64,000 bases of DNA from Candidatus Methylospira mobilis (GTDB lineage Bacteria; Pseudomonadota; Gammaproteobacteria; Methylococcales; Methylococcaceae), in assembly GCF_009498235.1 (NCBI RefSeq), contig NZ_CP044205.1:4629816-4693815 (forward strand). Reading direction: 5' to 3'. The position numbers and the translations under genes were made by a program. Positions 19,316 to 28,201 of this stretch are shown here, piece after piece; the first letter of the stretch is position 1; the number at the start of each line of letters is the position of its first letter. The notes under the pieces are model-generated. The model did no database searches. It worked only from the letters and a program-made list of their open reading frames with translations, and had not been told where the DNA came from.

Positions 19316-19692
19316 GAGTGTGAAAACTCCGGATAGATATGCGCTGCCGGCAACATAATGACGCAGGCGAGGCGAAGACGCGCAACGGGCGGTCGCGCCC
19401 GGATCGAGCACAGTAAAAGTATGTCCGAAAAGCACAGCGATAGATACCTGCGCCGGCATCCGTCGCGCGCGCAGCCGGTGGTCGGCATGCAGACTACGGC
19501 GTGTTATGCAATGAGCAGGCAGACGGCGCTCGATTTAATCCTGCGACAGGCGCAGAGCCTGCCCGGAGCGCAGCCGTAAGGAACGAACGGCAGGCTGTCG
19601 TTTCCGTTCGCGGTTGGCTTGTCGAACCATGAACGGAAACGCATTATTCCGCATTTACTGAAACTCCGGACGAGGCCGCGAACGTGTTTTTT
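19316..19692. other. intergenic region with palindromic repeat
   Basis: No gene is supported in these 377 bases. They hold the inverted repeat described at 19599-19641. Confidence 0.5.
19599..19641. repeat. dispersed palindrome (GTTCATGGTTCGAC family)
   Basis: A perfect 11-bp inverted repeat (CGTTTCCGTTC / GAACGGAAACG) surrounds GTCGAACCATGAACGG. The same core, GTTCATGGTTCGAC, appears near 14580 and 28113, so this is a dispersed intergenic palindrome. Confidence 0.55.
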
Positions 19693-20409
19693 TCATTGAC
19701 CCCAGCCGACTTTTAAATCCTTGTGCAGCCGGTTGGTAAATTCAACGAGATTTTCATGGGATTTCGCCTTATCGAAAATCGGAGCGCTGAACTCCGATAC
19801 CAGAATGAATTGCGATAAAATTCCGTAAGCGGTAATGTCCAGGGTCGTGGGTTTATCGCCGAAAAAATAGTCTTTGACGCCCAGGAAGTCGGACAGCGCT
19901 TTCAAGTCCAGGTTGCCTTTTTCCGCAATTTCATCGTCGGAAAGACGCCCGATTCCCTGCTTGTAAAGCGCTTGCCTGACGTCGTTTCGCGCCCTGCAGG
20001 CAACAACTTTGTTAAGCGGAAACGGAATGCCTCCAAAAAATAATTTGTTCAAGGTATTTGCGTTATGTTCCAACGCCCAGCGGGCATGAACCAGAACCCA
20101 GTAGAGGTGTTCGTCTATCATTTTGATAAATGCGTGCGCGATGGCTTTATCGGTGCCGCTTAGATGGCTGTCGATATCTTTGCCATAGGTTTCCTTCAAA
20201 TACTGCAGGATAAAGCTTGAGTCGGGAACGATATTGCCGTTGTCTTCGATATAAGGCAGTTTTCCTTTGGGCGCTTTGCGTAAATATTGAGCGCCGTTCA
20301 GCGTTTCATAGGGGATGCCCGCCAGTTTCAGATAAGCTTCAACCTTGACGCAAAATGGGCTGGCGTCGCATACATCACCTACCGGTCCGAATTTGTAAAG
20401 TTTAATCAT
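19693..20409 (-). CDS. glutathione S-transferase-like protein
   Basis: This 238-residue cytosolic protein has an N-terminal thioredoxin-like GST domain (SPFCVKVEAYLKLAGIPYE, then KGKLPYIEDNG and the PDSSFILQYL glutathione-contact segment) and a helical C-terminal domain with TTLDITAYG. It resembles the metaxin/FAXC-like branch of GSTs. The substrate is unknown. A perfect palindrome lies about 150 bases upstream, next to the WYL regulator gene, which may control it. Confidence 0.8.
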   Translation of the reverse strand: MIKLYKFGPVGDVCDASPFCVKVEAYLKLAGIPYETLNGAQYLRKAPKGKLPYIEDNGNIVPDSSFILQYLKETYGKDIDSHLSGTDKAIAHAFIKMIDEHLYWVLVHARWALEHNANTLNKLFFGGIPFPLNKVVACRARNDVRQALYKQGIGRLSDDEIAEKGNLDLKALSDFLGVKDYFFGDKPTTLDITAYGILSQFILVSEFSAPIFDKAKSHENLVEFTNRLHKDLKVGWGQ

Positions 20410-20558
20410 TGAATGACCTTCTGTTGTCCATGTTATAAAACGATACGCAAAACGCTCAATCGCAATCCGTCACGCTGAAGCCGAACGCTCGGCAAGTCGT
20501 GGCAGGAGTGAATACCCGACCGGGCTTCGCGAACACCTCGCCATCATCGATGATGCAA

Positions 20559-20575
20559 CTGACAGTTTCTGTCAG
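20559..20575. promoter_or_regulatory. palindrome, candidate operator for the WYL regulator
   Basis: CTGACAG-TTT-CTGTCAG is a perfect 7-bp inverted repeat with a 3-base spacer. It lies 11 bases downstream of the regulator's stop codon and upstream of the GST gene, which reads in the same direction. Position and symmetry suggest an operator; a short terminator is the alternative. Confidence 0.45.
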
Positions 20576-20585
20576 CAGAGATACA

Positions 20586-21275
20586 TTATTGCGGTTGAAC
20601 GCCCTCGATTTCCCGCCACTCCTTCAGCAACGTCTGCCGTCGGCGCGGGTAGCGTTGTTCGGAGATGGTCAGGGAAGTTATCCGGTCCGCGCGGAAATGG
20701 CGGAATGCCTGACGCAGTTCGCACCAGGCAACGACAATACGGATATGATCGAAAAAAGCGAGCGCGAACGGCCAGATCGTGCGCGCGGATGCAGCGTCCT
20801 GGAGGTCGCAATAAGTAATGTCCAGTTTACGTTCCAAGCGGATCGCCTGACGAATCAGCGGCAATTCCGCTTCGCCTGCCGGAATGTCGGCGCCGGGGCC
20901 TATCAGCAGCGTGGAAGTGTCGAGCATTTCCCGCAGATCGCCCGGAAGCACGGCGGCAATTTTTGCCAGCGCGTTACGCGCAGCGGAACCGAGCCGGGTA
21001 TCCGCGCGATCGACCACCCAGCGCGAACCCAGCACCAGCGCTTCGATTTCGTCTTCCGAAAACATCAACGGCGGCAGCATAAAACCGGGACGCAGGACGT
21101 AGCCAAGACCCGGCTCGCCTTCAATATGCGCGCCTTGCGCCTGCAAGGTTCCGATATCGCGGTAAAGCGTGCGCACACTGACGCCCAACTCGGCGGCCAA
21201 CGCCGCCCCGGTTACCGGATAGCGGTGGCGGCGCAAAAGCTGGATCAGATCGAACAGGCGTTGAGTGCGGGACAC
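20586..21275 (-). CDS. YafY-like transcriptional regulator with HTH and WYL domains
   Basis: This 229-residue protein has an N-terminal winged helix (TQRLFDLIQLLRRHRYPVTG, then ELGVSVRTLYRDIGTLQAQG) and a C-terminal WYL domain (RLERKLDITYCDLQDA, then RTIWPFALAFFDH), though the central motif is less canonical. WYL regulators sense ligands, possibly nucleic acids, and are often linked to CRISPR or phage-defence genes. It lies 85 bases from the leader-distal end of the CRISPR array, but the likely target is the downstream GST gene. Both explanations are inferences. Confidence 0.85.
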   Translation of the reverse strand: MSRTQRLFDLIQLLRRHRYPVTGAALAAELGVSVRTLYRDIGTLQAQGAHIEGEPGLGYVLRPGFMLPPLMFSEDEIEALVLGSRWVVDRADTRLGSAARNALAKIAAVLPGDLREMLDTSTLLIGPGADIPAGEAELPLIRQAIRLERKLDITYCDLQDAASARTIWPFALAFFDHIRIVVAWCELRQAFRHFRADRITSLTISEQRYPRRRQTLLKEWREIEGVQPQ

Positions 21276-21359
21276 GCGGTGTTTCCTTCCGAACGGAGAA
21301 GAGACAAGTATCTCATTACATATCGCTATTTTGGGTGAGTGGCGTTCGCTAACTGCTGC

Positions 21360-23666
21360 TTTCTAAGCTGCCTATGCGGCAGCGAACGCTGCGGCGAATG
21401 GATCGTTTTCGTTGTAATATTTCTAAGCTGCCTATGCGGCAGCGAACACGATCAATGCGCAAATAAGCGGCGTTGTAATTTTCTAAGCTGCCTATGCGGC
21501 AGCGAACGATAGGGCGAAGCCAGGGAATGGCGAAGGGTATTTCTAAGCTGCCTATGCGGCAGCGAACCCAGCACAGCCAACGCATGCAAAGGGTCAGTGT
21601 TTCTAAGCTGCCTATGCGGCAGCGAACACCGGCTGTGAGCGCCCACAGTTCGCCTTTTATTTCTAAGCTGCCTATGCGGCAGCGAACAGCGATTTCATCG
21701 CGTTGAGCGCGATATTCATTTTCTAAGCTGCCTATGCGGCAGCGAACCATGATGTGTTACCGGAACGATAAACGGTTTGTTTCTAAGCTGCTTATGCGGC
21801 AGCGAACTTTAATGCCGGCGCTGATCCGGTGGCTACGATTTTCTAAGCTGCCTATGCGGCAGCGAACACCCTGTCGACTGAGCGGTTATGTTTGCCCTTT
21901 TTCTAAGCTGCCTATGCGGCAGCGAACTACGCTGAGCGCGTGCGCTTCTTCGATAACAATTTCTAAGCTGCCTATGCGGCAGCGAACGAATGGTTGATGC
22001 CAAGATTGCGACCGTAGACTTTCTAAGCTGCCTATGCGGCAGCGAACGATCTGCGACAATATCCGTTGGTGTCGCTGATTTTCTAAGCTGCCTATGCGGC
22101 AGCGAACTTCGGCAAGAAGGGAGTGATTTACCGCTTGATTTTCTAAGCTGCCTATGCGGCAGCGAACGGGGTCAGAGGACGCGCTCCGGAGGCGATGCAT
22201 TTCTAAGCTGCCTATGCGGCAGCGAACGACCTGTGCGCCGCCTACATGCTCGACAAGCTTTTCTAAGCTGCCTATGCGGCAGCGAACGAAATATCCAATA
22301 ACCTTGCAGCATGCTCAGTTTTCTAAGCTGCCTATGCGGCAGCGAACGTGCATGCGTTGCGGCTATTCCGGAGACGCGTTTTCTAAGCTGCCTATGCGGC
22401 AGCGAACGTCAATGCGCCCCCGGTATAGTTCGCGTCCTTTTTCTAAGCTGCCTATGCGGCAGCGAACAGCTGCGCACCGTATTCCAGGCCTAATTTTTTT
22501 TTCTAAGCTGCCTATGCGGCAGCGAACAAGATAATCGGCTTATGAAGTCATGCCCATATTTTCTAAGCTGCCTATGCGGCAGCGAACAATCTATATGCCG
22601 CAGTTTGCGCCGCGCGTATTTTCTAAGCTGCCTATGCGGCAGCGAACCGGGAAGGGCGTACACGCTGCGCACCGATTCCTTTCTAAGCTGCCTATGCGGC
22701 AGCGAACATCACCAAACGCGGCTTCACCCTGCTGGCGATTTTCTAAGCTGCCTATGCGGCAGCGAACACCTCGCGCGATCTGTTTGATAATCTGATCTTT
22801 TTCTAAGCTGCCTATGCGGCAGCGAACTACAGAAAATCGAAACAGCCGCCGCTCATTTTTTTCTAAGCTGCCTATGCGGCAGCGAACACGTTGAGCAGGT
22901 GAGGAACTAAGCTACCCATTTTCTAAGCTGCCTATGCGGCAGCGAACCGAAAGAGTTTCCCGGCGTAGCCAATTTTCTTTTTCTAAGCTGCCTATGCGGC
23001 AGCGAACTTCATGTTCTTGTATGCTTTCCAGCTCTTCGTTTTCTAAGCTGCCTATGCGGCAGCGAACATGAAGACGACCTGAAAACGCGCTTGATCCCTT
23101 TTCTAAGCTGCCTATGCGGCAGCGAACATGAATGATGGCGGCGTCACATGGCTGGCAATTTTCTAAGCTGCCTATGCGGCAGCGAACTTGATACAGGGAT
23201 TTGTTCCGGTTCTGGTTTATTTCTAAGCTGCCTATGCGGCAGCGAACCCACACGCGGCCCTTGTGGGTTACGGATGCCTTTCTAAGCTGCCTATGCGGCA
23301 GCGAACAACTTTCGCGAGGCGGCGACCAAATTCCTATTTTTCTAAGCTGCCTATGCGGCAGCGAACTTTATGACTCATCATTCGAGCGTAATTGAATTTT
23401 TCTAAGCTGCCTATGCGGCAGCGAACGAGTAGTGCATTTCAAAATGTTGCATCGTATTTTTCTAAGCTGCCTATGCGGCAGCGAACGCTCCGCATGCGGC
23501 TTGCGGTTCGCCCTTGACTTTCTAAGCTGCCTATGCGGCAGCGAACTTCATACACCTCGTCCGGTATTAAAAGTACCTTTTCTAAGCTGCCTATGCGGCA
23601 GCGAACCATAGCAGAGGAAACCAAGCGTCCGTGCAGTTTTTCTAAGCTGCCTATGCGGCAGCGAAC
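21360..23666 (-). CRISPR. type I-F CRISPR array, 39 repeats and 38 spacers
   Basis: The 28-base repeat reads, on the transcribed minus strand, GTTCGCTGCCGCATAGGCAG followed by CTTAGAAA. It contains the I-F stem CTGCC-GCATA-GGCAG recognised by Cas6f. Spacing is 60 bases, giving 32-base spacers, except one 31-base spacer (repeat starting at 23220). Repeats are almost invariant; only the one starting near 21780 has a change, which breaks the loop-closing C-G pair. The leader is on the right, next to cas6f, so the newest spacers are near 23.6 kb. The apparent open frames of repeated peptides across this region are not genes. Confidence 0.98.
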
Positions 23667-23798
23667 TGTGCGCCGAATTAAAATAAGATAAATACATCAA
23701 TAGGCTGGGCGCAATTATCCATTTTTACCAATGAAAAATCGCGCTCAATATAAGGTATTGATTAGATTTGGTTTTTAAAGAACGGCAATTTGAAAAGG
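23667..23798 (-). promoter_or_regulatory. CRISPR leader
   Basis: This AT-rich 132-base stretch separates cas6f from the first repeat and is the expected position for the array promoter and the spacer-integration signal. It contains a perfect IHF consensus site. No protein is encoded. Confidence 0.75.
23751..23763 (-). promoter_or_regulatory. IHF-binding site in the CRISPR leader
   Basis: The minus strand reads AATCAATACCTTA, a perfect match to WATCAANNNNTTR. It lies about 85 bases upstream of the first repeat. IHF bending of the leader is known to direct Cas1-Cas2/3 integration in type I-F systems. Confidence 0.65.
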
Positions 23799-24377
23799 TC
23801 AAAAAATGGGTACGCTGCTTATCCGGCTTAGACCGTAGGCGCTGAAACCGGCCTGTACCAGGGCCGGTTTCTCGGCGTAGCCGACGAACAGACAAAACCG
23901 TTCGCCGTTGGTCTGGCTGTTCATCCACACATAAGGCGCATCGGCGCGCCGTTCGCTAAAGTTTTCCAGTGCGGCCAGCGCCTGTTCGAAGCCGATGTTT
24001 TCGCGTCGCGCCTTGCGACGCGCCAGTCTGGCTTTGCTGCTCTTCGGCTGTATGCGTGGGTAGCAGGCATAGGCGCGGATACGTTCGGGTACGGGACGGA
24101 TGCCGGTCAAATGGATGTAGTCGCTGAAACGGCTCAGCCATTGCGCAGCGTTAAAGCGTTCGAGCAGCGCTTCGCTTTCGGCCAGCAGCCGCAGCTTGTT
24201 GCCGAGCAGGCACTGTTGCGCATCGTAGCCGGGGAAGGCGACGCCGACAGGTACGCTGCCGTTAGCCTCCTGAATTTCAACCAGTCCCAAATGAATTTGC
24301 CGGTAGAGCTTTTCCCACAGGAAATGCAGCCCGATATCGGCGTCGGGCAACAGGGTGATATCAATATAGCGGTTCAT
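23799..24377 (-). CDS. cas6f: Cas6f (Csy4) CRISPR RNA endonuclease
   Basis: This 192-residue protein cuts the CRISPR transcript at the 3' base of each repeat stem and stays bound to the crRNA. The N-terminus MNRYIDITLLPD matches the family, and His29 in the IHLGL segment aligns with the catalytic His29 of the Pseudomonas enzyme as I recall it. The C-terminal YGLSR segment and the basic PKSSKARLARRKARR helix, which would contact the RNA stem, are present. The matching stem is intact in the repeats. It starts 3 bases after the csy3 stop. Confidence 0.95.
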   Translation of the reverse strand: MNRYIDITLLPDADIGLHFLWEKLYRQIHLGLVEIQEANGSVPVGVAFPGYDAQQCLLGNKLRLLAESEALLERFNAAQWLSRFSDYIHLTGIRPVPERIRAYACYPRIQPKSSKARLARRKARRENIGFEQALAALENFSERRADAPYVWMNSQTNGERFCLFVGYAEKPALVQAGFSAYGLSRISSVPIF

Positions 24378-24380
24378 GGA

Positions 24381-25338
24381 TTAGTCCTTGCCGCTTTCGC
24401 CGAATACGCCGCCGCGCACCAGCACCGCCATCACGTAATGCTCGTCGTTTTTGTGATCGAGCTTGCCTCCGCGCGCGAAACGGTCGAACAGCGTGTAAAA
24501 GTCGGCTTTTTCCTTCGGGGTGCGGTAGGCTTTGCCGAGACTGGTCACAGCGCCGTAAGGCTCTATCGCAATCGGGCCTGCGCCGTTCTGGCTGTCGTCG
24601 TGCGCCGGATACCAGGTGTCGATAGTGCGCAACGCGTTGCCGATTTTTTGCGAGTGCATGCCGGCTATGCCGTCGATCTGGTAGAGAATCTTGCTTTTCT
24701 TCGACTTGCTGTTGCCTTTGTCCAGCACCAGCTCTTCGCTGGGATAAACATCCTGCGCTAACCCTATCTGCGCATAAGCGCTGATTTCCAGCAACAGGAA
24801 TTCGGTTTTGCCGGACAAGGCGGCGGCGATTTTGGCGGCAAGTGCGGCGATATCGGCATGATTGAGATCGAAGCTGTGGGTGCCGACGGTTTTAGCGTCG
24901 AAAACCCAGCTTTGCGCCTCGCCCTGATTCAACACCCTGACCGCAACTTCGATGCGTTCCGCGCCGACGCGGTTGCGCCATAAAAAGCGGGCGTTGGCGA
25001 TGTTGACCGCGTAGCGTCCGGCCAGCTCGGTAAATCCTTCGGCGTCGATATAGGCTTTGGCCGCCTGCGCGTAACTGGCGCTGAATTCGGCGCTGTTGCA
25101 GGCCGACGGTCTGTAAATTGGGCTTTTCCACTTCGGCGTCCAGTTTCAGCGGATCGTCCTGCAACGGCTTTTTCAGGCGGTTGGAAATGGTGCCGCGCAC
25201 CGATTTTTCCTGCAGTTTCAGCGGCGCTGCCGGCCCGTATTTGTTTTCCCAGGCGACGCCGTAGAAACGTCCGTCGGAAGGAACCAGTTTTTTCTCGAAT
25301 GCGAGTACCGTGGCGATGGGCTTGTCTTTCTTAGCCAT
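24381..25338 (-). pseudogene. cas7f: cas7f (csy3), broken by an internal out-of-frame deletion
   Basis: Csy3 forms the six-subunit backbone of the type I-F surveillance complex. The first frame gives MAKKDKPIATVLAFEKKLVP through SVRGTISNRLK to KPNLQTV. It then leaves the csy3 frame near 25104. The second frame resumes with ACNSAEFSASYAQAAKAYI and runs normally to the end, including ANARFLWRNRVGAE and HSQKIGNALRTIDTWYP. Compared with my memory of Pseudomonas Csy3, about 27 residues between LQTVD and ACN are missing. A deletion of about 83 bases explains both the gap and the frameshift. No full-length Csy3 can be made. Confidence 0.85.
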
Positions 25339-25378
25339 GATGTATTTTCCTTGCTGGTAGGTTTGCGATGATTGTATT

Positions 25379-25413
25379 GGCCCTCACCCTAGCCCTCTCC
25401 CGCAGGGAGAGGG
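25379..25413. repeat. dispersed palindrome CCCTCTCCCGCAGGGAGAGGG
   Basis: This intergenic palindrome of a type common in proteobacterial genomes lies between csy2 and csy3. It encodes the last residues of Csy2 and its stop codon. Confidence 0.55.
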
Positions 25414-26306
25414 GACAAAGGGCTGCGACTGCGATGGTTTTGTTCGATCAGGTAAAGATGGTTTTCCGCGTCGTAGCGGCTGCGCCAAAGTATTTCGTCC
25501 AAGTGCCGGATGCGGTACGGCATCCTGAACTCGCCCAGCGTGACCAGGCTTTCGGCGAAACGGTGCGGGGTATCCGGGTCGCGCTGATTTTCGGCACGGC
25601 CCGGTTCGCTGACGCCATGGAAGCCGGTTGCGATCGGCACGATCCAGCCGCCGCTTTTGCGTTTCGCCGTCCATTCCACTGTGCCGTCGTCCGCTATTTC
25701 GCTGCGGTAGGCTACCTTCAGGTAATCCAGCAGCGCGTCGATGGCGTCCGCGCCGTTTTGCATCGCGTCTATCATCAGGTCGCGGCGTTCGATCAACGCA
25801 TAGCCCGGCATTACACGGCGCATCAGGGAGCGCAACGCCTTGATTTCGTCAACAGCTATGAACTCCGGCTGAGAAAACGCCAGAATATCGCCTCCGGCAA
25901 CTTTCCATCCGGCGTTAATATGGCCCGACAAGGACGCCCGTAATGCTTCGCGATCGAGCGGCAGGTTCTCGCATTCCACTATCAGCGAAATATTGAGATC
26001 GCAGCGCGCTTCTTCGATAAACGAAGGGCGTTCGCCGTTTTTATCGAGCGGATTGCCGGTGCCGACGATGGAATGCACATAATCGCCGCGCCCCCGGTGG
26101 GTGTGCAGGGTAATGGCGTGGCAAACCACGCCGATGCTGTTGAAAAGCGGTTCCGGGTTGCCGGTCTGATTCATCCGCCGCTGCAAGGCATGTACTGCGC
26201 CGAACCAGGCGGTCATTGCCGGAAAGCCGATGGTATAGGGGCTGGACAGCGCGTTGGCGTTGTGGATCGAGATTTTCGGCAACAGCAGCATCTGTTTCAT
26301 CTTCAT
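25389..26306 (-). CDS. cas5f: Cas5f (Csy2)
   Basis: This protein of about 305 residues forms, with Csy1, the head that holds the 5' handle of the crRNA. The family pattern is visible in MLLLPKISIHNANALSSPYT, in GFPAMTAWFGAVHALQR and in the C-terminal segment GFHGVSEPG. Its ATG at 26306 overlaps the csy1 stop (ATGA). The last nine residues (LSPLPAGEG) and the stop come from a palindromic repeat, so the original C-terminus has been replaced. Confidence 0.93.
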   Translation of the reverse strand: MKMKQMLLLPKISIHNANALSSPYTIGFPAMTAWFGAVHALQRRMNQTGNPEPLFNSIGVVCHAITLHTHRGRGDYVHSIVGTGNPLDKNGERPSFIEEARCDLNISLIVECENLPLDREALRASLSGHINAGWKVAGGDILAFSQPEFIAVDEIKALRSLMRRVMPGYALIERRDLMIDAMQNGADAIDALLDYLKVAYRSEIADDGTVEWTAKRKSGGWIVPIATGFHGVSEPGRAENQRDPDTPHRFAESLVTLGEFRMPYRIRHLDEILWRSRYDAENHLYLIEQNHRSRSPLSPLPAGEG

Positions 26307-27496
26307 CTCCACCCCTCCCGATGTTCGGCAATCACGCGCCGGATATGCGTCAGTTCGACATCGCCCACAGCAACATGTTCTTTACCTAAGATTTTTTTAT
26401 AGGTATATACAAACCAATGCGCGTAATCTTTCATGATCGGTTCCAGCCAATCGTCGGTATTTTCGCGCTGTTCGCGATAGTGTTCATCCAGCCAGATTTT
26501 TTGCCGCAAGGGTAAGCGGGTATTTTCCGACCATCCGGCTGGCAGTTGCCGCATCTGCCAGCATTTGTCGATGACTTGCTCCACGATCTGCAAGATCAAA
26601 TCATCGCGGGCCTGGCGGTTTTCCATGTCATTCCGGTAAAAAAGCAGATTGCGGTGAAAGGCCTGGAAATCGCGTTGATACTGTCTGTAATACAGGCTGT
26701 CGGCAAAAAAACTTAATTTTGGCACGCGCACTTCGCGCGCTTCCAGTTGCGGCGGCAAGGATGGCAACAGATAGGCCGTGCCTCCGTTTGTGCTATTCAA
26801 TTCACTGATATTTTGTTTATTCGAACCGCCGTAGCCGATCTCGGTCAGGTTATAAAGCTCGTCGTAACCGTGTTCGTTATGCTGCTGTTTACGCCGGTCT
26901 TCGCGCGCCTGTTTTGCGGCATCGGAAAAGCGCATCGCGTTGATGCGCGCTTTCAGCGCGAACATCAGGCCGGAGGGCGTCAGTAGCGACAGCAGGTGAT
27001 AGCCTGCATCGACCGGGAAATAAACCTGTTTGATTTTTTCGGAAGTTTTAACGGTATCGGAAAGCTCGGTGATAGAAAGCAAGCCTTGCTGGATTTCAAT
27101 AAACGGCATCGACGGTATTGTTAATTGTTGTTTAATATAAGCGCTATCTTGCTGTAGATGTTCCAAGATAGATTTTCCGTCTGTCAATTGGAGCGATAGA
27201 AATTTCCAGATGGGAATGTTTGCCGATGTGTCAAAAATAGTATCGAGCTCAGTATCGGCATTACCTGTTCGCAAAAAACCATCAGCTTTGAAATTGGATG
27301 TTGCACAGATTTCACTGATGTTTTTGGCGTCAGGATGGCTGAATTTAACGGGATGGCTGACTCTGGATAGTTTATTTGCTTTTTTTGCTGCGCTCGGCAA
27401 CCAATCATCCAGTTCTTTTTCCAGTTCTGATGAGCTTGGATTTGACACATTTTTTATCCGGGCGGATAAAAATGCTTGTAATACAATATCTAGCAT
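26303..27496 (-). CDS. cas8f: Cas8f (Csy1) large subunit
   Basis: This 397-residue protein is the type I-F large subunit, responsible for PAM recognition in the surveillance complex. Family features include the N-terminal helical region (LQAFLSARI, ELDDWLPSAAKKANKLS), the SHPVKFSHPDAK segment, the FKARINAMRFSDAAK-like region and the C-terminal HWFVYTYKKILG. It is somewhat shorter than the Pseudomonas protein (about 430). It starts a csy1-csy2-csy3-cas6f transcript that has been separated from cas2-3 by 1.3 kb of toxin-antitoxin sequence and therefore needs its own promoter in 27497-27697. Confidence 0.92.
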   Translation of the reverse strand: MLDIVLQAFLSARIKNVSNPSSSELEKELDDWLPSAAKKANKLSRVSHPVKFSHPDAKNISEICATSNFKADGFLRTGNADTELDTIFDTSANIPIWKFLSLQLTDGKSILEHLQQDSAYIKQQLTIPSMPFIEIQQGLLSITELSDTVKTSEKIKQVYFPVDAGYHLLSLLTPSGLMFALKARINAMRFSDAAKQAREDRRKQQHNEHGYDELYNLTEIGYGGSNKQNISELNSTNGGTAYLLPSLPPQLEAREVRVPKLSFFADSLYYRQYQRDFQAFHRNLLFYRNDMENRQARDDLILQIVEQVIDKCWQMRQLPAGWSENTRLPLRQKIWLDEHYREQRENTDDWLEPIMKDYAHWFVYTYKKILGKEHVAVGDVELTHIRRVIAEHREGWR

Positions 27497-27697
27497 ATCA
27501 TTGTCCTTCTAAAATTCAGGGCAAATAAGGGTGTAGTGTAGAGTAAATTAATTTACAACCTGTGTTATTAACGTTGTTTTTGCTTACTACCGAGTAGGTA
27601 GCTTATAAAGCTTTGCCGTACATTTTTACCTACATGAAGTCAATATTAAACCAGTTTGCAGGTACAATACGCCTGCTATTTAATAGTGAGATGAACT
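27497..27697. promoter_or_regulatory. divergent promoter region, csy1 and tacA-like gene
   Basis: This AT-rich 201-base region separates two divergent genes and must serve both. It contains CTACCGAGTAGGTAG (imperfect palindrome near 27587) and repeated AGGTA/TACCT motifs, which may be operators for the ribbon-helix-helix antitoxin. Exact -35/-10 boxes cannot be assigned with confidence. Confidence 0.4.
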
Positions 27698-28072
27698 ATG
27701 GCAATCGAATCCAACAAACAGGACGTTCTGAAAATTCGCATGGATGCGGTAACGTTACAGCTACTCGAACGGGCCAGAGGCTATGTTGACCTGGACAGAA
27801 ACAAATTTATTCGTCTAAGCATTCGGGAAAAGGCGGACGCCGTTATTTCGGAATATGAAAAAACCCGCTTCAATGCCGACGACTGGCAACGGTTTTTCGA
27901 CATGCTGGATAATCCGTCCGAGCCAGGCGAACACATGAAAAAAGCAGCTGCGACCTACAGGAGCATTATTGCCGGTGCCGCCGGCTTTTACCAAAAATTC
28001 GGTTTCAAGCCGCTGTTGGCGACTCCAAACCGTTTGGTGCTGCCGTTTTCGGCGATAAAAAGTTTGCTTTAA
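27698..28072 (+). pseudogene. TacA-like (DUF1778) antitoxin fused to the tail of a GNAT toxin
   Basis: The first ~80 of 124 residues form a DUF1778 ribbon-helix-helix antitoxin (RMDAVTLQLLERARGYVDL, then the NADDWQRFFDML toxin-binding region). The last ~35 residues (AGFYQKFGFKPLLATPNRLV, then LPFSAI) match the C-terminal strand-and-loop of TacT-type GNAT acetyltransferase toxins, which block translation by acetylating aminoacyl-tRNA. The normal arrangement is two adjacent genes. An in-frame deletion removing most of the toxin gene would give this product. DNA binding may survive; acetyltransferase activity cannot. Confidence 0.7.
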
Positions 28073-28201
28073 TCAATTATTACGCTTGTATCCATTCTCA
28101 AGATGCATTCCCGTTCATGGTTCGACAAGGCTTTCCTTAGCGCAGTCGAAGGGCTCATCGCAAACGGAAACAATAACCTGCCGTTCGTACCCGATCACGA
28201 G

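Noticed and set aside
21341-21359. A further degenerate CRISPR repeat (GGCGTTCGCTAACTGCTGC) at the distal array end
   Set aside because: It resembles the repeat only in the reverse orientation and out of phase; probably chance.
21349-23624. Several open frames of repeated peptides (VRCRIGSLE, FLSCLCGSE, SKLPMRQRT) on both strands
   Set aside because: They are translations of the CRISPR repeat, whose 60-base period keeps frames open; no gene is present.
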